DNA of 63,175 bases, taken from Rhodospirillales bacterium (GTDB lineage Bacteria > Pseudomonadota > Alphaproteobacteria > Acetobacterales > Acetobacteraceae). The notes under the pieces are model-generated. The model was not told the origin of the DNA and searched no databases. It worked only from the letters and a program-made list of their open reading frames with translations. Shown here piece by piece: positions 36,039 through 47,283 of the stretch. A program made the translations under genes and the position numbers. Position 1 is the stretch's first letter. Every line of letters begins with the position of its first letter. The DNA is taken from the NCBI GenBank assembly GCA_025362815.1, contig JANYFG010000069.1:1-63175 (forward strand). Direction: 5' to 3'.

Positions 36039-37807
36039 GCGTTCCCGAACGATCGTATGGGGCGTGGCTGTCGGGAGACCACACGCATTTTCGCCTATGG
36101 GCGCCCAATGTGGACGCAGTGCAGGTGGAGGTCGAAGGTCTTCCACCGGCAGAGATGCAAAGCCGGACGGATGGCTGGTTCGACGCGAAAGTCGCGTGCG
36201 GCGCGGGGGCAAAATACCTGTTTCGCGTCGGCCCGGAGATGACGGTGCCGGACCCTGCCTCGCACGCCCAGGCGCACGAGGTCTCTGGACCAAGCCTGGT
36301 GTCGGATCCTACCTCCTATAGGTGGCGAAATCCCGAATGGAAAGGCCGGCCCTGGCACGAGGCGGTGATCTATGAGCTGCATGTGGGTGCGCTCGGCGGC
36401 TTCAGCGGGGTGACCGCGAAGCTGGCCGCGCTGGCGGAATTGGGCGTGACAGCGGTGGAACTGATGCCGATCGCGGCGTTCTCAGGCCCGCATAACTGGG
36501 GCTACGACGGTGTGCTTCCCTACGCGCCCGATGGCACCTACGGCACGCCGGATGAGCTGAAGCACCTCGTCGACACCGCGCATGGCCTGGGCCTGATGGT
36601 GTTTCTCGACGTGGTCTATAACCATTTCGGCCCGGAAGGTAACTTCCTCAACGCCTACGCAACGGACTTTTACCGAAACGACCGAAAGACACCCTGGGGC
36701 GACGCGATCGACTTCCGCAGACCGCAGGTGCAACGGTTCTTCATCGAGAACGCGCTTTACTGGATTCACGAATTCCGGTTCGACGGCCTACGATTCGATG
36801 CTGTGCACGCCATCGAAGACGACGATTTCCTGCGGCGCATGGCGGCCGAAATCCGTGAAGCGGCGGGGCCCGACAGGCATGTGCATCTGGTGCTGGAGAA
36901 TGAGCACAACGATGCCGCCCTGCTGCGCAGGGGTCACGGTGCCCAAGGCTATGACGGCCAGTGGGCGGATGATTTCCACCATTGCGTGCACGTGTTGCTC
37001 ACCGGCCAGACGGATGCCTATTACGAAGACTTCGCAGAAAATACCAGCACCCTTCTGGCACGCTGCCTGACCGAGGGGTTCGCCTATCAGGGCGAGCGCT
37101 CGCCGCATCGCGGCGGGCCGCGCGGCACGCCCAGCGCGCATCTTCCAGGTACAGCCTTCGTTATCTGCCTGCAGAACCACGACCAGATCGGCAACCGTGC
37201 CTTCGGTGAGCGATTGGCGGACCTGTCGCATCCAAAAGCGATGCGCGCCGCGACCGCGTTGTTTTTGATGACACCGCAGATTCCGTTGCTGTTCATGGGC
37301 CAGGAATGGGCTGCATCGACGCCGTTTCTTTATTTTGCAGGCTACAAAGACGAACTGGCCGAAGCGGTGGCGCAGGGACGTCGGGATGAATTCGCGAAGT
37401 TCGACGATTTCACCGACCCCGCCAAGCGCGCCCGCATTCCAGACCCGAACGATGCCGAAACGTTCAAAGCGAGCGTGATCGACCCCGAGGAAATGAACGA
37501 TGAGGACCATGCTGCCTGGGTACAGCTGCATCGTCTGCTTTTGAGCCTGCGCCGAACCGACATCATGCCGCATCTGCCCGGCACACGATCCGTGAGCGGC
37601 AGCGCGTTGGGCACGCATGGCGTGCAGGCGCGGTGGCGTTTGGGAAATGGCGCGATCCTCACCGTTTCGACCAATCTGGCGGAAGACCCGGTCGACTGCG
37701 CGCAGCCCGAAGGGCGCGTGGTCTATTGCACGCAAGGCAGAAGCGAAGCGGGGCGTCTGCCCGGCTGCACCACCGAGGTTGTCATGACGGAGCCTGAGAA
37801 TGTCTGA
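36035..37807 (+). CDS. treZ: Malto-oligosyltrehalose trehalohydrolase TreZ
   Basis: A 590-aa GH13_10 enzyme releasing trehalose from maltooligosyl-trehalose. An N-terminal beta domain about 1-100 (YGAWLSGDHTHFRLWAPN) is followed by the barrel: VIYELHVGALGGFSGVTAKL, VELMPIAAFSGPHNWGYDGV, LDVVYNHFGPEGNFL, FDGLRFDAVHAI (nucleophile D255) and LVLENEHND (acid/base E288), then the CLQNHDQIGNRAFGERL transition-state motif. It overlaps treS-mak by four bases and treY by eight, consistent with tight co-translation. Confidence 0.95.
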
Positions 37808-40658
37808 ATCGCATGTTGCTGCAAACATCACGCCGTGCGCCACAACGCCACGCGCAACCGGGCGGCTGCAGCTGCACAAGGGTTTCACGTTCGACGATGC
37901 CGCCGCCGTGGTGCCGTATCTGGCGGGTCTTGGAATAAGCCATGTCTACACGTCACCCGTTCTGACCGCCCGCCCCGGCTCCACCCACGGCTACGACATC
38001 GTCGATCACAACTCGATCAATGCCGAATTTGGGGGAGATGCGGCTTTCCGTCGGCTGGTCTCCACCATTCGCGCGCACGGCATGGGGCTGATCATCGACA
38101 TCGTGCCGAACCACATGGGTGTGGGCGGCGCGGACAACGCATGGTGGCTGGACGTGTTGGAATGGGGCCGAGGAAGCCCCTATGCCGGGTTCTTCGATAT
38201 CGACTGGCTGCCGCCGGACCAGGCTCTGCACAATCGCATCCAGGCGCCTTTTCTGGGGGAGGCCTACGGTGCCTGCCTCGATGCCGGCGACATCAAACTG
38301 CATTTCGAGGCCAGCACGGGCAAGCTCTCCGCACAATACGGCGAGCACGTCTTTCCGATCACGCCGCCGACCTATCAGATCGTGTTCGGTGAGTTGGTGG
38401 ACAGCTACACCCAGGCCGTGACACCCGGGGCGCACCGGGCCGTGGCGCGCGCGGCGGCCGGTGCCATGCAGACCAAACTGGCCGAACTCGCCGAGACGGA
38501 TGCGGGTGCGGCCACCATTGCCGCCGCGTTGGCACGCTTTGACTCCACAGCGCCCGAAAGCCGCGCGCGGCTGCATCGGCTGCTCGATCGTCAACATTTT
38601 CGCCTGGTGTGGTGGCGCGCGGCGGCGGACGAGATTAACTGGCGCCGTTTCTTCGACGTAACGTCACTGGCCGGCATGCGCGCGGAGATACCGGCTGTGT
38701 TCGATGCCACGCACGCGTTGATCCTGAAGCTTTACGCCGAAGGCCTGATCGATGGTGTGCGGGTGGACCATGTGGATGGCCTTGCCGATCCGCGCGCCTA
38801 TTGCCGCAAGCTGCGTCGCCGCATGGAGACCGCAGGCCTCAGCCGCCCCGCCGGCGCGCCTTCGGGGGCGCCCTATATCGTGGTTGAAAAGATCTTGGCG
38901 GGGCATGAAAGATTGCCAACCGACTGGATGACCGACGGCACCACCGGCTACGACTTCATGGATCAGGTGGGCGCGCTGCTGCACGACGCCACCGGTGAGC
39001 AGCCGTTGTCCGAGCTATGGCAGGAAGTGACAGGCAGCGAAGCGAGCTATGAGGAGGAGGAGCGTGCCGCGCGGCGCGTGATCCTGCGCGATGCGCTGGC
39101 GAGCGAGTTGAACGGCACCGCCGCCGCCCTGTTGCGCGTGGCGCGCGACGATCTCGCCACACGGGACTACACGCTGACCGCCATTCGCCGTGCGCTGGTG
39201 GAAATACTCGTGCATTTCCCGGTCTATCGTCTCTATGCCGGCCTCGCCGGGAGGCCGCGGAACGACGACCATGTGCTGGCCTGGGCGATGGCGGGGGCCC
39301 GGCGCAACATGCGGGCGGCTGACCACCCGCTACTCGACCAGATCAATCTGTGGCTCGGCGCTGAGCCGGCGCGCAAACTGCCGCCAGGCCCCCGGCGTCG
39401 CGAGCGGCTGCGCGGGATTGTGCGCTTCGAACAGCTGTCGTCTCCAGTGGCGGCGAAGTCGATGGAGGACACGGCGTTTTATCGCTATGGCCGATTGCTG
39501 TCGCGCAATGAGGTGGGGTCGAGCCCGGCGCAATTCGCTCGTTCGATCGCCTCGTTTCATTCCGCCTGTTCGGAGCGCCAGCAGAAATTTCCGGCGGCGA
39601 TGCTCGCCACCGCCACGCATGACCACAAACGCGGTGCGGATCTGCGGGTGCGGCTTGCGGTGCTGAGTGAGGTGCCGATTGAGTGGGCCGCAGCGGTGCG
39701 TCGCTGGTCGCGTCTCAACGCGTCGTTACGCCGGGAGCTCGACACGGGGGTGGCACCGGAGCCCGCGACCGAGATGATGCTGTATCAGATGCTGGTGGCG
39801 GGTTGGCCGCCCGGCATGCGGAGCACCGATGCCGCGGCCATCAACGACTTCGCCGAGCGCATCGCAGTCTGGCAGCAAAAGGCCTTGCGCGAGGCCAAGC
39901 ACCACACCGAGTGGGTGGCGCCCAACGAGGCGTACGAAGAGGCCTGCCGCGATTTCATCTTCAAGGTTCTGGACCCGACGCGGGCGGCACGCGTTGTCGA
40001 CGAGATCGAAGCATTCGCAGCTCGGATTGGGCCCGCCGGGGCGGCAGCGGGTTTGGCACAGACACTTCTGCACTTCACCTGCCCCGGCGTGCCTGATCTT
40101 TACCAGGGCACCGATCGCTGGGATTTCACGCTCGTGGATCCCGATAATCGTCGTCCGGTTGATTATGCAATCCGCTCGGCGGGCATCCAGGCAGGCGAAA
40201 CACCGTTGGCCAATCAGCTTTCCAATTGGCAGGATGGTCAGATCAAGCAGACCCTCATCATGCGGACGCTGGGGTTTCGCAAGCTGCAGACAGGTTTTTT
40301 CGCAACAGCGGAATACTTGGCGCTGGCCGTGGAAGGCCCGGCGGCGACGCATGTTCTGGCGTTCGCACGCTATAACCGCCAGTCCGGCAAAGGCCATACA
40401 ACGCGCGACCCGACGGTGGCGATCGTTGTGGTGACGCTGCATGCGGCAAAGCTCGCGCCGGATGCCCGCAGCGTGCAGCTGCCGAGCATTGTGTGGGAAG
40501 GCACGGAACTGGTGCTGCCGAAGCGGTGGTCAGCGCTGGGTTTCTACGATCCGCTCAGCGGGGCGGAACACGCCGGTGCCGCCCGGCTGCCGATGAGCCA
40601 GATCTTCCATCATCTGCCCGTGGCCTTGCTCACGCACACAGCCAAGCCCTTGGAGTAG
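37800..40658 (+). CDS. treY: Malto-oligosyltrehalose synthase TreY
   Basis: A 952-aa GH13_26 intramolecular transglucosylase converting the reducing-end alpha-1,4 bond of glucans to alpha-1,1. Diagnostic segments: LQLHKGFTFDDAAAVVPYLAGL, SHVYTSPVLTARPGSTHGYDIVDH, IIDIVPNHMGVGGADNAWW, GVRVDHVDGLADPRAYCRKL (catalytic D323), IVVEKILAGHERLP and FTCPGVPDLYQGTDRWDFTLVDPDNRRPV. Last gene of the operon; a hairpin lies 37 bp after the stop. With TreZ it makes trehalose from glucan built by GlgA and GlgE. Confidence 0.95.
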   Translation: MSESHVAANITPCATTPRATGRLQLHKGFTFDDAAAVVPYLAGLGISHVYTSPVLTARPGSTHGYDIVDHNSINAEFGGDAAFRRLVSTIRAHGMGLIIDIVPNHMGVGGADNAWWLDVLEWGRGSPYAGFFDIDWLPPDQALHNRIQAPFLGEAYGACLDAGDIKLHFEASTGKLSAQYGEHVFPITPPTYQIVFGELVDSYTQAVTPGAHRAVARAAAGAMQTKLAELAETDAGAATIAAALARFDSTAPESRARLHRLLDRQHFRLVWWRAAADEINWRRFFDVTSLAGMRAEIPAVFDATHALILKLYAEGLIDGVRVDHVDGLADPRAYCRKLRRRMETAGLSRPAGAPSGAPYIVVEKILAGHERLPTDWMTDGTTGYDFMDQVGALLHDATGEQPLSELWQEVTGSEASYEEEERAARRVILRDALASELNGTAAALLRVARDDLATRDYTLTAIRRALVEILVHFPVYRLYAGLAGRPRNDDHVLAWAMAGARRNMRAADHPLLDQINLWLGAEPARKLPPGPRRRERLRGIVRFEQLSSPVAAKSMEDTAFYRYGRLLSRNEVGSSPAQFARSIASFHSACSERQQKFPAAMLATATHDHKRGADLRVRLAVLSEVPIEWAAAVRRWSRLNASLRRELDTGVAPEPATEMMLYQMLVAGWPPGMRSTDAAAINDFAERIAVWQQKALREAKHHTEWVAPNEAYEEACRDFIFKVLDPTRAARVVDEIEAFAARIGPAGAAAGLAQTLLHFTCPGVPDLYQGTDRWDFTLVDPDNRRPVDYAIRSAGIQAGETPLANQLSNWQDGQIKQTLIMRTLGFRKLQTGFFATAEYLALAVEGPAATHVLAFARYNRQSGKGHTTRDPTVAIVVVTLHAAKLAPDARSVQLPSIVWEGTELVLPKRWSALGFYDPLSGAEHAGAARLPMSQIFHHLPVALLTHTAKPLE

Positions 40659-40694
40659 GCGCCGTGGTCAACAACCGAGATACGGGTCCGGCCG

Positions 40695-40720
40695 ACCGCA
40701 GCGTCCAACCTTACTGCGGT
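40695..40720. terminator. Hairpin between treY and the convergent deaminase gene
   Basis: ACCGCAG (40695-40701) pairs perfectly with CTGCGGT (40714-40720) across 12 bases. It lies between two convergent genes and touches the last codons of the deaminase gene. No T run, so a bidirectional terminator is only probable. Confidence 0.45.
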
Positions 40721-41184
40721 GGATTATCGCCGGGCTTCCAATAAAGCGCCGCGCATTCGTCTGACAGAACACCGGGAACGACTTCAAGGTCGTCACGAAA
40801 CGCGTCGTTGATAAAGTCCATCGCCTCGAAGTGGCGATCTTCGAAATACATCTCGTGCACCTGGTGGCGTTCGGCGCCGAACACGATCCGGCTGACCTTC
40901 GACCAGATCGAGGCCATGCTGCACATGCCGCAGGGCTGCAGGGTGGAATAGAGCGTGGCGCCTGACAGGTCCGGCTTGCCGACGGCATCCGCGGCCAGGC
41001 GTATGGACACGATTTCGGCGTGGGCGGTGGGATCGCATTGCGGGCCGACCTCGTTGCTGCCTTCGCCGAGGACCTTGCCGTCCCGCACGATGACGCAGCC
41101 GATCGGTGCGGCGCCCTGGGATTGCGGGGCGTTGCGCGCAATTTCCATCGCGCGACGCATGTAGAGCAGGTCCTGATCTTCCAT
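40711..41184 (-). CDS. Nucleoside deaminase (cytidine/guanine deaminase family)
   Basis: A 157-aa zinc-dependent deaminase. Zinc and catalytic motifs HAE (H55, E57) and PCGMC (C85, C88) are intact. The C-terminal segment EMYFEDRHFEAMDFIND resembles guanine/nucleoside deaminases of the GuaD-like group more than TadA, so tRNA editing is less likely. It lies five bases downstream of glgA on the same strand, with no obvious functional link, and could share its transcript. Confidence 0.85.
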   Translation of the reverse strand: MEDQDLLYMRRAMEIARNAPQSQGAAPIGCVIVRDGKVLGEGSNEVGPQCDPTAHAEIVSIRLAADAVGKPDLSGATLYSTLQPCGMCSMASIWSKVSRIVFGAERHQVHEMYFEDRHFEAMDFINDAFRDDLEVVPGVLSDECAALYWKPGDNPPQ

Positions 41185-41189
41185 CGGCG

Positions 41190-42689
41190 TCAGGCCACGC
41201 TGCAGTTGGCCAGCGCATGCGCGTAGACATCCCTATAGTCACGTGTGGCCTCTGCCCAGCCGGACGGCCGGCGCATAGCGGCATCCTTCATCCGGTCGAT
41301 CACCCGGCCGCCGGCGAATGCGCGAACCGCACGACGAATGGTTCGGCCGAGATTGGCGGCCGACGGACGGTCGAACAAAAAGCCCGTCACGTTGTCCTGG
41401 ATCGTGTCCGCGAGCCCGCCGGTGCGATGCGCAATCGGCAAGGAGCCGAAACGCTGGGCATACATCTGGCTCAGGCCACAAGGCTCGAAGCGCGACGGCA
41501 TCAGCAGAAAGTCGCTGCCGGCGTACATGCGTCGCGCCATCGTCTCATCGAAACCGATGTGAACGCCAACCGAGCCTGGATGCTGTGCCGCCAATTGCGT
41601 CATCGCGGCCTCCAGATGCGGCTCGCCCTGGCCTGTCGCCACCAGCGCGCCGCCGGCCTGGAGGATCTCGTGTGCCGCCTCCACCACGAGGTCGACGCCT
41701 TTTTGGTGAACCAGGCGGGACACCAGCGCAAACAGCGGGCCTGTCGTGTTCGTCAGCTGGAAGGCCTCACGCACCGCGGCGGCGTTGGATTGCTTGCCGG
41801 CGAGATCGTGGCGGCCAAAATGGTGTTCAAGATGCGGATCAGACTGTGGATCGTAGCTGTCGTCGATCCCATTCAAAATGCCCGTCAACTGGCCGCACTC
41901 GGCGCGTGTGCGCAGCAGGCCATCGAGGCCGCAGCCCATTTCCGCGGTGAGAATTTCGCGGGCGTAGGTGGGGCTGACAGTGGTGAGGTGGGAGGCGTAA
42001 AACAGCCCCGCTTTCAGGAACGACATCTTGCCGTGGAATTCCACGCCGTCGGTTTGAAACGCGATATCCGGAATGCCGAGCCCGCGGCAGCGATGGCGTT
42101 CGAACAGGCCCTGATAGGCAAGGTTATGCACCGTCATGATGCTTGGAACCGCGGTGCCGCGCCACGCCATGTAGGCCGGCGCCATCGCGGAGGGCCAATC
42201 GTTCACATGCACGATCTCGGGTTTCCACCGAAGCGCCGCGTTGCCCGCCACAATCTGTTCCGCCGCCAGGCCCAGGCGGGCGAAACGCAGATCGTTGTCT
42301 TCGAACTCCAGACCCTCCGCATCGCCGTAAGGCGAACCTTCCCGATCATACAGTTCCTCACACAACACCACATACAACAGCAGGCCATCATCGGTCTGCA
42401 GTTTGGCGATGGCACAACGCGGTATGTCGGCCAAGCCGGGCAACACGGCAACCGGCTGCAAATTCGGATATTTCCGCAGTATCGCGCGGTAGCCCGGGAT
42501 CAGGATCCGTGCGTCGACACCTTGGCGACGCAGCATGTGCGGCAGATAGGACGAAATTTCTCCAAGCCCGCCGGCCTTCAACAACCCGGTCAATTCGGAT
42601 GTCACGAACAGCAGTTTCCGCGCCACCGGCAAAATCTGCGGTGTGGCGGCAAAAGCATCGTTTTTGGCTCGTAGCGCTTGGAGGGGCAT
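41190..42689 (-). CDS. glgA: Glycogen synthase GlgA
   Basis: A 499-aa GT5 glycogen/starch synthase. The N-terminal nucleotide-sugar loop is LLKAGGLGEISSYLPHML (KxGGL, lysine about residue 38); HVNDWPSAMAPAYM and ILNGIDDSYDP follow, and the C-terminal MPSRFEPCGLSQMYAQRFGSLPIAHRTGGLADTI contains the conserved glutamate and GGL. Likely uses ADP-glucose, but no glgC or glgB lies in this window. Start at ATG 42689 after GAGAG; the upstream extension to 42842 is not supported. Encoded opposite to the glgE operon, with the deaminase following. Confidence 0.93.
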   Translation of the reverse strand: MPLQALRAKNDAFAATPQILPVARKLLFVTSELTGLLKAGGLGEISSYLPHMLRRQGVDARILIPGYRAILRKYPNLQPVAVLPGLADIPRCAIAKLQTDDGLLLYVVLCEELYDREGSPYGDAEGLEFEDNDLRFARLGLAAEQIVAGNAALRWKPEIVHVNDWPSAMAPAYMAWRGTAVPSIMTVHNLAYQGLFERHRCRGLGIPDIAFQTDGVEFHGKMSFLKAGLFYASHLTTVSPTYAREILTAEMGCGLDGLLRTRAECGQLTGILNGIDDSYDPQSDPHLEHHFGRHDLAGKQSNAAAVREAFQLTNTTGPLFALVSRLVHQKGVDLVVEAAHEILQAGGALVATGQGEPHLEAAMTQLAAQHPGSVGVHIGFDETMARRMYAGSDFLLMPSRFEPCGLSQMYAQRFGSLPIAHRTGGLADTIQDNVTGFLFDRPSAANLGRTIRRAVRAFAGGRVIDRMKDAAMRRPSGWAEATRDYRDVYAHALANCSVA

Positions 42690-42718
42690 TCTTGGCTCTC
42701 TCACATATGGCACTATTT

Positions 42719-42745
42719 GGAACCATTTCCGCCACAATTGGTTCC
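42719..42745. promoter_or_regulatory. Inverted repeat between glgA and the small proline-rich gene
   Basis: GGAACCA (42719-42725) and TGGTTCC (42739-42745) form a perfect 7-bp inverted repeat with a 13-base spacer, in the 115-bp gap between two divergent genes. It is placed like an operator for glgA and/or the small gene. Binding protein unknown. Confidence 0.5.
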
Positions 42746-42804
42746 ACTGACTGGGTATGCCGCAGCGTGATCGCGCAGCGGATTTGCTGGCGAAAGGAGA
42801 CATT

Positions 42805-42963
42805 ATGTCCGAGACAACGCAGCCTGAGATTCCCCAACCCATGGATCCTGTGCCGGATCAGGCCCCACCGGATCAGGCCCCACCGGAGCAGATGCCGGAT
42901 CAGGCGCCGGTTGAACTGCCACCGCCGAACATTCCGCAAGACATGCCGCCGCTGCGAGCTTGA
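42805..42963 (+). CDS. Small proline-rich protein (52 aa)
   Basis: A tiny acidic protein with about one-third proline, built of near-repeats: PVPDQAPPDQAPPEQMPDQAPV. No signal peptide, cysteine or hydrophobic segment. Its reality is supported by a strong AGGAG five bases before the ATG and by its placement after a dyad. No family recognised. It is divergent from glgA and followed 69 bp later by the exported-protein gene on the same strand. An upstream ATG at 42757 lacks a ribosome site. Confidence 0.6.
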   Translation: MSETTQPEIPQPMDPVPDQAPPDQAPPEQMPDQAPVELPPPNIPQDMPPLRA

Positions 42964-43032
42964 TCCCAAGCGTGAACATGCTCGATATATCCATCCGGGG
43001 GTCGGCAAGCTGACAGTGAGAGGCGGGTCAAT

Positions 43033-43638
43033 GTGCTAGACAACGATGTGGCACAAACGACCACCATTCACCAACCAGGCGGCGGGCTGACCAAGCGGGC
43101 TGCCCCGCGGCGCTATGCGGTGGTGTCACCGCTTGCAGCTTTGGTCGTTCTGGCCGCCATGAGCCCCCTGCGTGCTCAGGCGAACTATCAGACCTGCGCA
43201 GACAAATTCGTCTCGCTCGAGATCGTGCGCTGTCCGGATGGGTCGGTGCCGCACTACACCCTTGGCGATCCCCCGGCGGCGGCCGGCATGGCGGGCATGG
43301 CCAGGCCGCCGGCAAAATCTGGCAACCCCGATATCAGCGAGCTTTTCGGCGTCTGGCACACCAATCGTCCCGGCGAATCTTATATGAACGCCCTGGACGT
43401 GCCCGGCTCCTACCTCCTCGCCGCAAAGCCCGGCCTCGGGCAGGGCGACCTTACCATCAGCCCCAACGGCACCTTTGTCTGGAACAGCTTCTCCGGCACG
43501 TCGGGCCGCTGGGTGCGGGGGGAAAAGGCGGGCCTTGTCCTCTACGACGAGAGCACCCGCACGAAATGGCGGCTCAACGCCGTGGGTGAGAGCATCTCCA
43601 TTTCGGCGGACACGCAAACTTTCACCGGGCGCCGCTGA
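43033..43638 (+). CDS. Predicted exported protein of unknown function
   Basis: A 201-aa protein from a GTG start after GAGAGGCGGG. A long basic N region (KRAAPRRY) precedes a hydrophobic core (VVSPLAALVVLAAMS) and an AxA-like site near LRAQA|NY at residue 50-51, so it is probably secreted to the periplasm. Two cysteines follow (CADKF and VRCPDG). The C-terminal 95 residues look like a small beta domain: FGVWHTNRPGESYMN, LTISPNGTFVWNSFSGTSGRWVRGEKAGLVLYD. No family recognised. It precedes the calpain-like gene by 76 bp, which may be meaningful. Confidence 0.65.
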   Translation: MLDNDVAQTTTIHQPGGGLTKRAAPRRYAVVSPLAALVVLAAMSPLRAQANYQTCADKFVSLEIVRCPDGSVPHYTLGDPPAAAGMAGMARPPAKSGNPDISELFGVWHTNRPGESYMNALDVPGSYLLAAKPGLGQGDLTISPNGTFVWNSFSGTSGRWVRGEKAGLVLYDESTRTKWRLNAVGESISISADTQTFTGRR

Positions 43639-43671
43639 TTTTCCGGTAGCGGTTCATCTCGCGTTTACATT

Positions 43672-43683
43672 TTTTGCGCAAAA
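43672..43683. promoter_or_regulatory. 12-bp palindrome upstream of calpain-like gene
   Basis: TTTTGCGCAAAA is a perfect palindrome 31 bp before the calpain-like start codon, in an AT-rich stretch overlapping a possible TTTACA -35 box. It is placed like an operator. Role inferred only from position. Confidence 0.35.
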
Positions 43684-43714
43684 TTGAGACAGCGCATCAA
43701 ATCGGAGACGTGAC

Positions 43715-44566
43715 ATGTCGTTGAACGCCTTGCTCCACAAGCCTGTTTCCGCAACCCTGGCCGGACTGAAAGCATTCGAGGCACCGCAGGACGACACCCC
43801 AACCTGCATCGACGAGAGCGTCACCAACGCGGCGGGCCCCGGCGGCTTCGGCGGCACCGCTCTCAAAACCGCTCTCTTTTTGCAAGAGAGCGGCGACACG
43901 GCGGCCATCAGCGTCAATGACCTTCACCAAGGCCAGTTGGGCGATTGTTTCCTGATCGCCTCCATCGGCGAACTGGCGCTCACGCATCCAGACGCGATCA
44001 ATCGGTTGATCAAGGTAAACGCCAACGGCACGGAAACCGTGACACTGTTCGTCGGCGCCAACGGGCGGGTGGCCGGCTACGGCGCCACCGCGTTCAAAGC
44101 AACCACCGTCACGGTCGACAACACGTTCAGCAGCGCCGGCGTCAACAACCAGTCGACGCAGAACGTCGTGAATGGCCAGAAGGAGATCTGGCCGCAGGTG
44201 CTGGAAAAAGCGATCGCCATGCTCGATGGGGGATACGGCGCCGTCGCCAACGGCGGCAATCCGATGATCGTCATGCAGCAGATCACCGGCCACGCCGCCA
44301 GTTTCATGGCCCCCGCCCAGCTCACGTTGCAAAAGCTCATCGCCTTCGTCGCCGAGGGCGATCTGATCACGATGGACACCGGCGGCGGCAAGCTTGGCTT
44401 CAACCTGGTGAACAGCCACGCCTACATGTTCGAGAAGGTCATCGGCACCGGTTCGGCGGCGATGGTGCAGGTGGGCAACCCCTGGGGCTTCAACCAGGCG
44501 TCGCTGATCCCTTACGCGCAATTGTCCAAGGCGTTCGTGGAGGTCGATATCGGCCACTTCACCTGA
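43715..44566 (+). CDS. Calpain family (C2) cysteine protease-like protein
   Basis: A 283-aa protein whose whole length after residue 60 is a calpain-type papain-fold domain. The triad is complete: Cys78 in DLHQGQLGDCFLIASIGELA, His235 in VNSHAYMFEKV and Asn255 in VQVGNPWGFN. No signal peptide, EF-hands or C2-like domain are seen, and the first 60 residues are low-complexity. Calpains are well known in eukaryotes and sporadic in bacteria, where roles are mostly untested. It has its own upstream AT-rich region with a palindrome, and ends at a strong terminator. Substrate unknown; cytosolic by sequence unless exported by a non-classical route. Confidence 0.85.
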   Translation: MSLNALLHKPVSATLAGLKAFEAPQDDTPTCIDESVTNAAGPGGFGGTALKTALFLQESGDTAAISVNDLHQGQLGDCFLIASIGELALTHPDAINRLIKVNANGTETVTLFVGANGRVAGYGATAFKATTVTVDNTFSSAGVNNQSTQNVVNGQKEIWPQVLEKAIAMLDGGYGAVANGGNPMIVMQQITGHAASFMAPAQLTLQKLIAFVAEGDLITMDTGGGKLGFNLVNSHAYMFEKVIGTGSAAMVQVGNPWGFNQASLIPYAQLSKAFVEVDIGHFT

Positions 44567-44582
44567 CCCGGCCGGACACGAA

Positions 44583-44615
44583 AAAGGGCGGCACCCCGAC
44601 GAGATGCCGCCCTTT
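44583..44615. terminator. Strong bidirectional terminator
   Basis: AAAGGGCGGCA (44583-44593) pairs perfectly with TGCCGCCCTTT (44605-44615) around an 11-base loop, with A and T runs at the outer ends. It lies between the convergent calpain-like and clpA genes and suits termination from both sides. Confidence 0.85.
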
Positions 44616-44647
44616 CCCAGAACATCATGATCTGATGTCTTCCCGCC

Positions 44648-46987
<2,340 letters not shown>

Positions 46988-47186
46988 GGGATCGAACGCT
47001 CCTGGCGATAAGCCAAAAAAAGTCAAACGAGAGACGCGGTGGCACGGGGCAAACTGGATGGCATCTCACGGTAGAACTGGAACCGCTTGGTCAGGAGTCC
47101 AGCCGGACAAGCCGTCAAAACCCCCTCGCCACACATTCTTTCCCGATTGAACCGCGGGTGCACCACCTATTTTGTGCTCCAAAGAG

Positions 47187-47221
47187 TTAAAAAGCCGATA
47201 CCAAACCTTAAACCCGGCTTT
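47187..47221 (-). terminator. Intrinsic terminator after glpD
   Basis: On the minus strand AAAGCCG and CGGCTTT (plus-strand positions 47215-47221 and 47191-47197) form a 7-bp stem whose second arm runs into TTTTTAACTC. It lies 63 bp past the glpD stop and upstream of clpA, so it separates the two transcripts. The remainder of 46988-47283 holds the clpA promoter region and no supported gene. Confidence 0.65.
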
Positions 47222-47283
47222 GTGGCTGGGTTGCAGCTTGATGACAGCGTCAGGAAATACGGCTGGGCTTACCTTGCGGCCAC

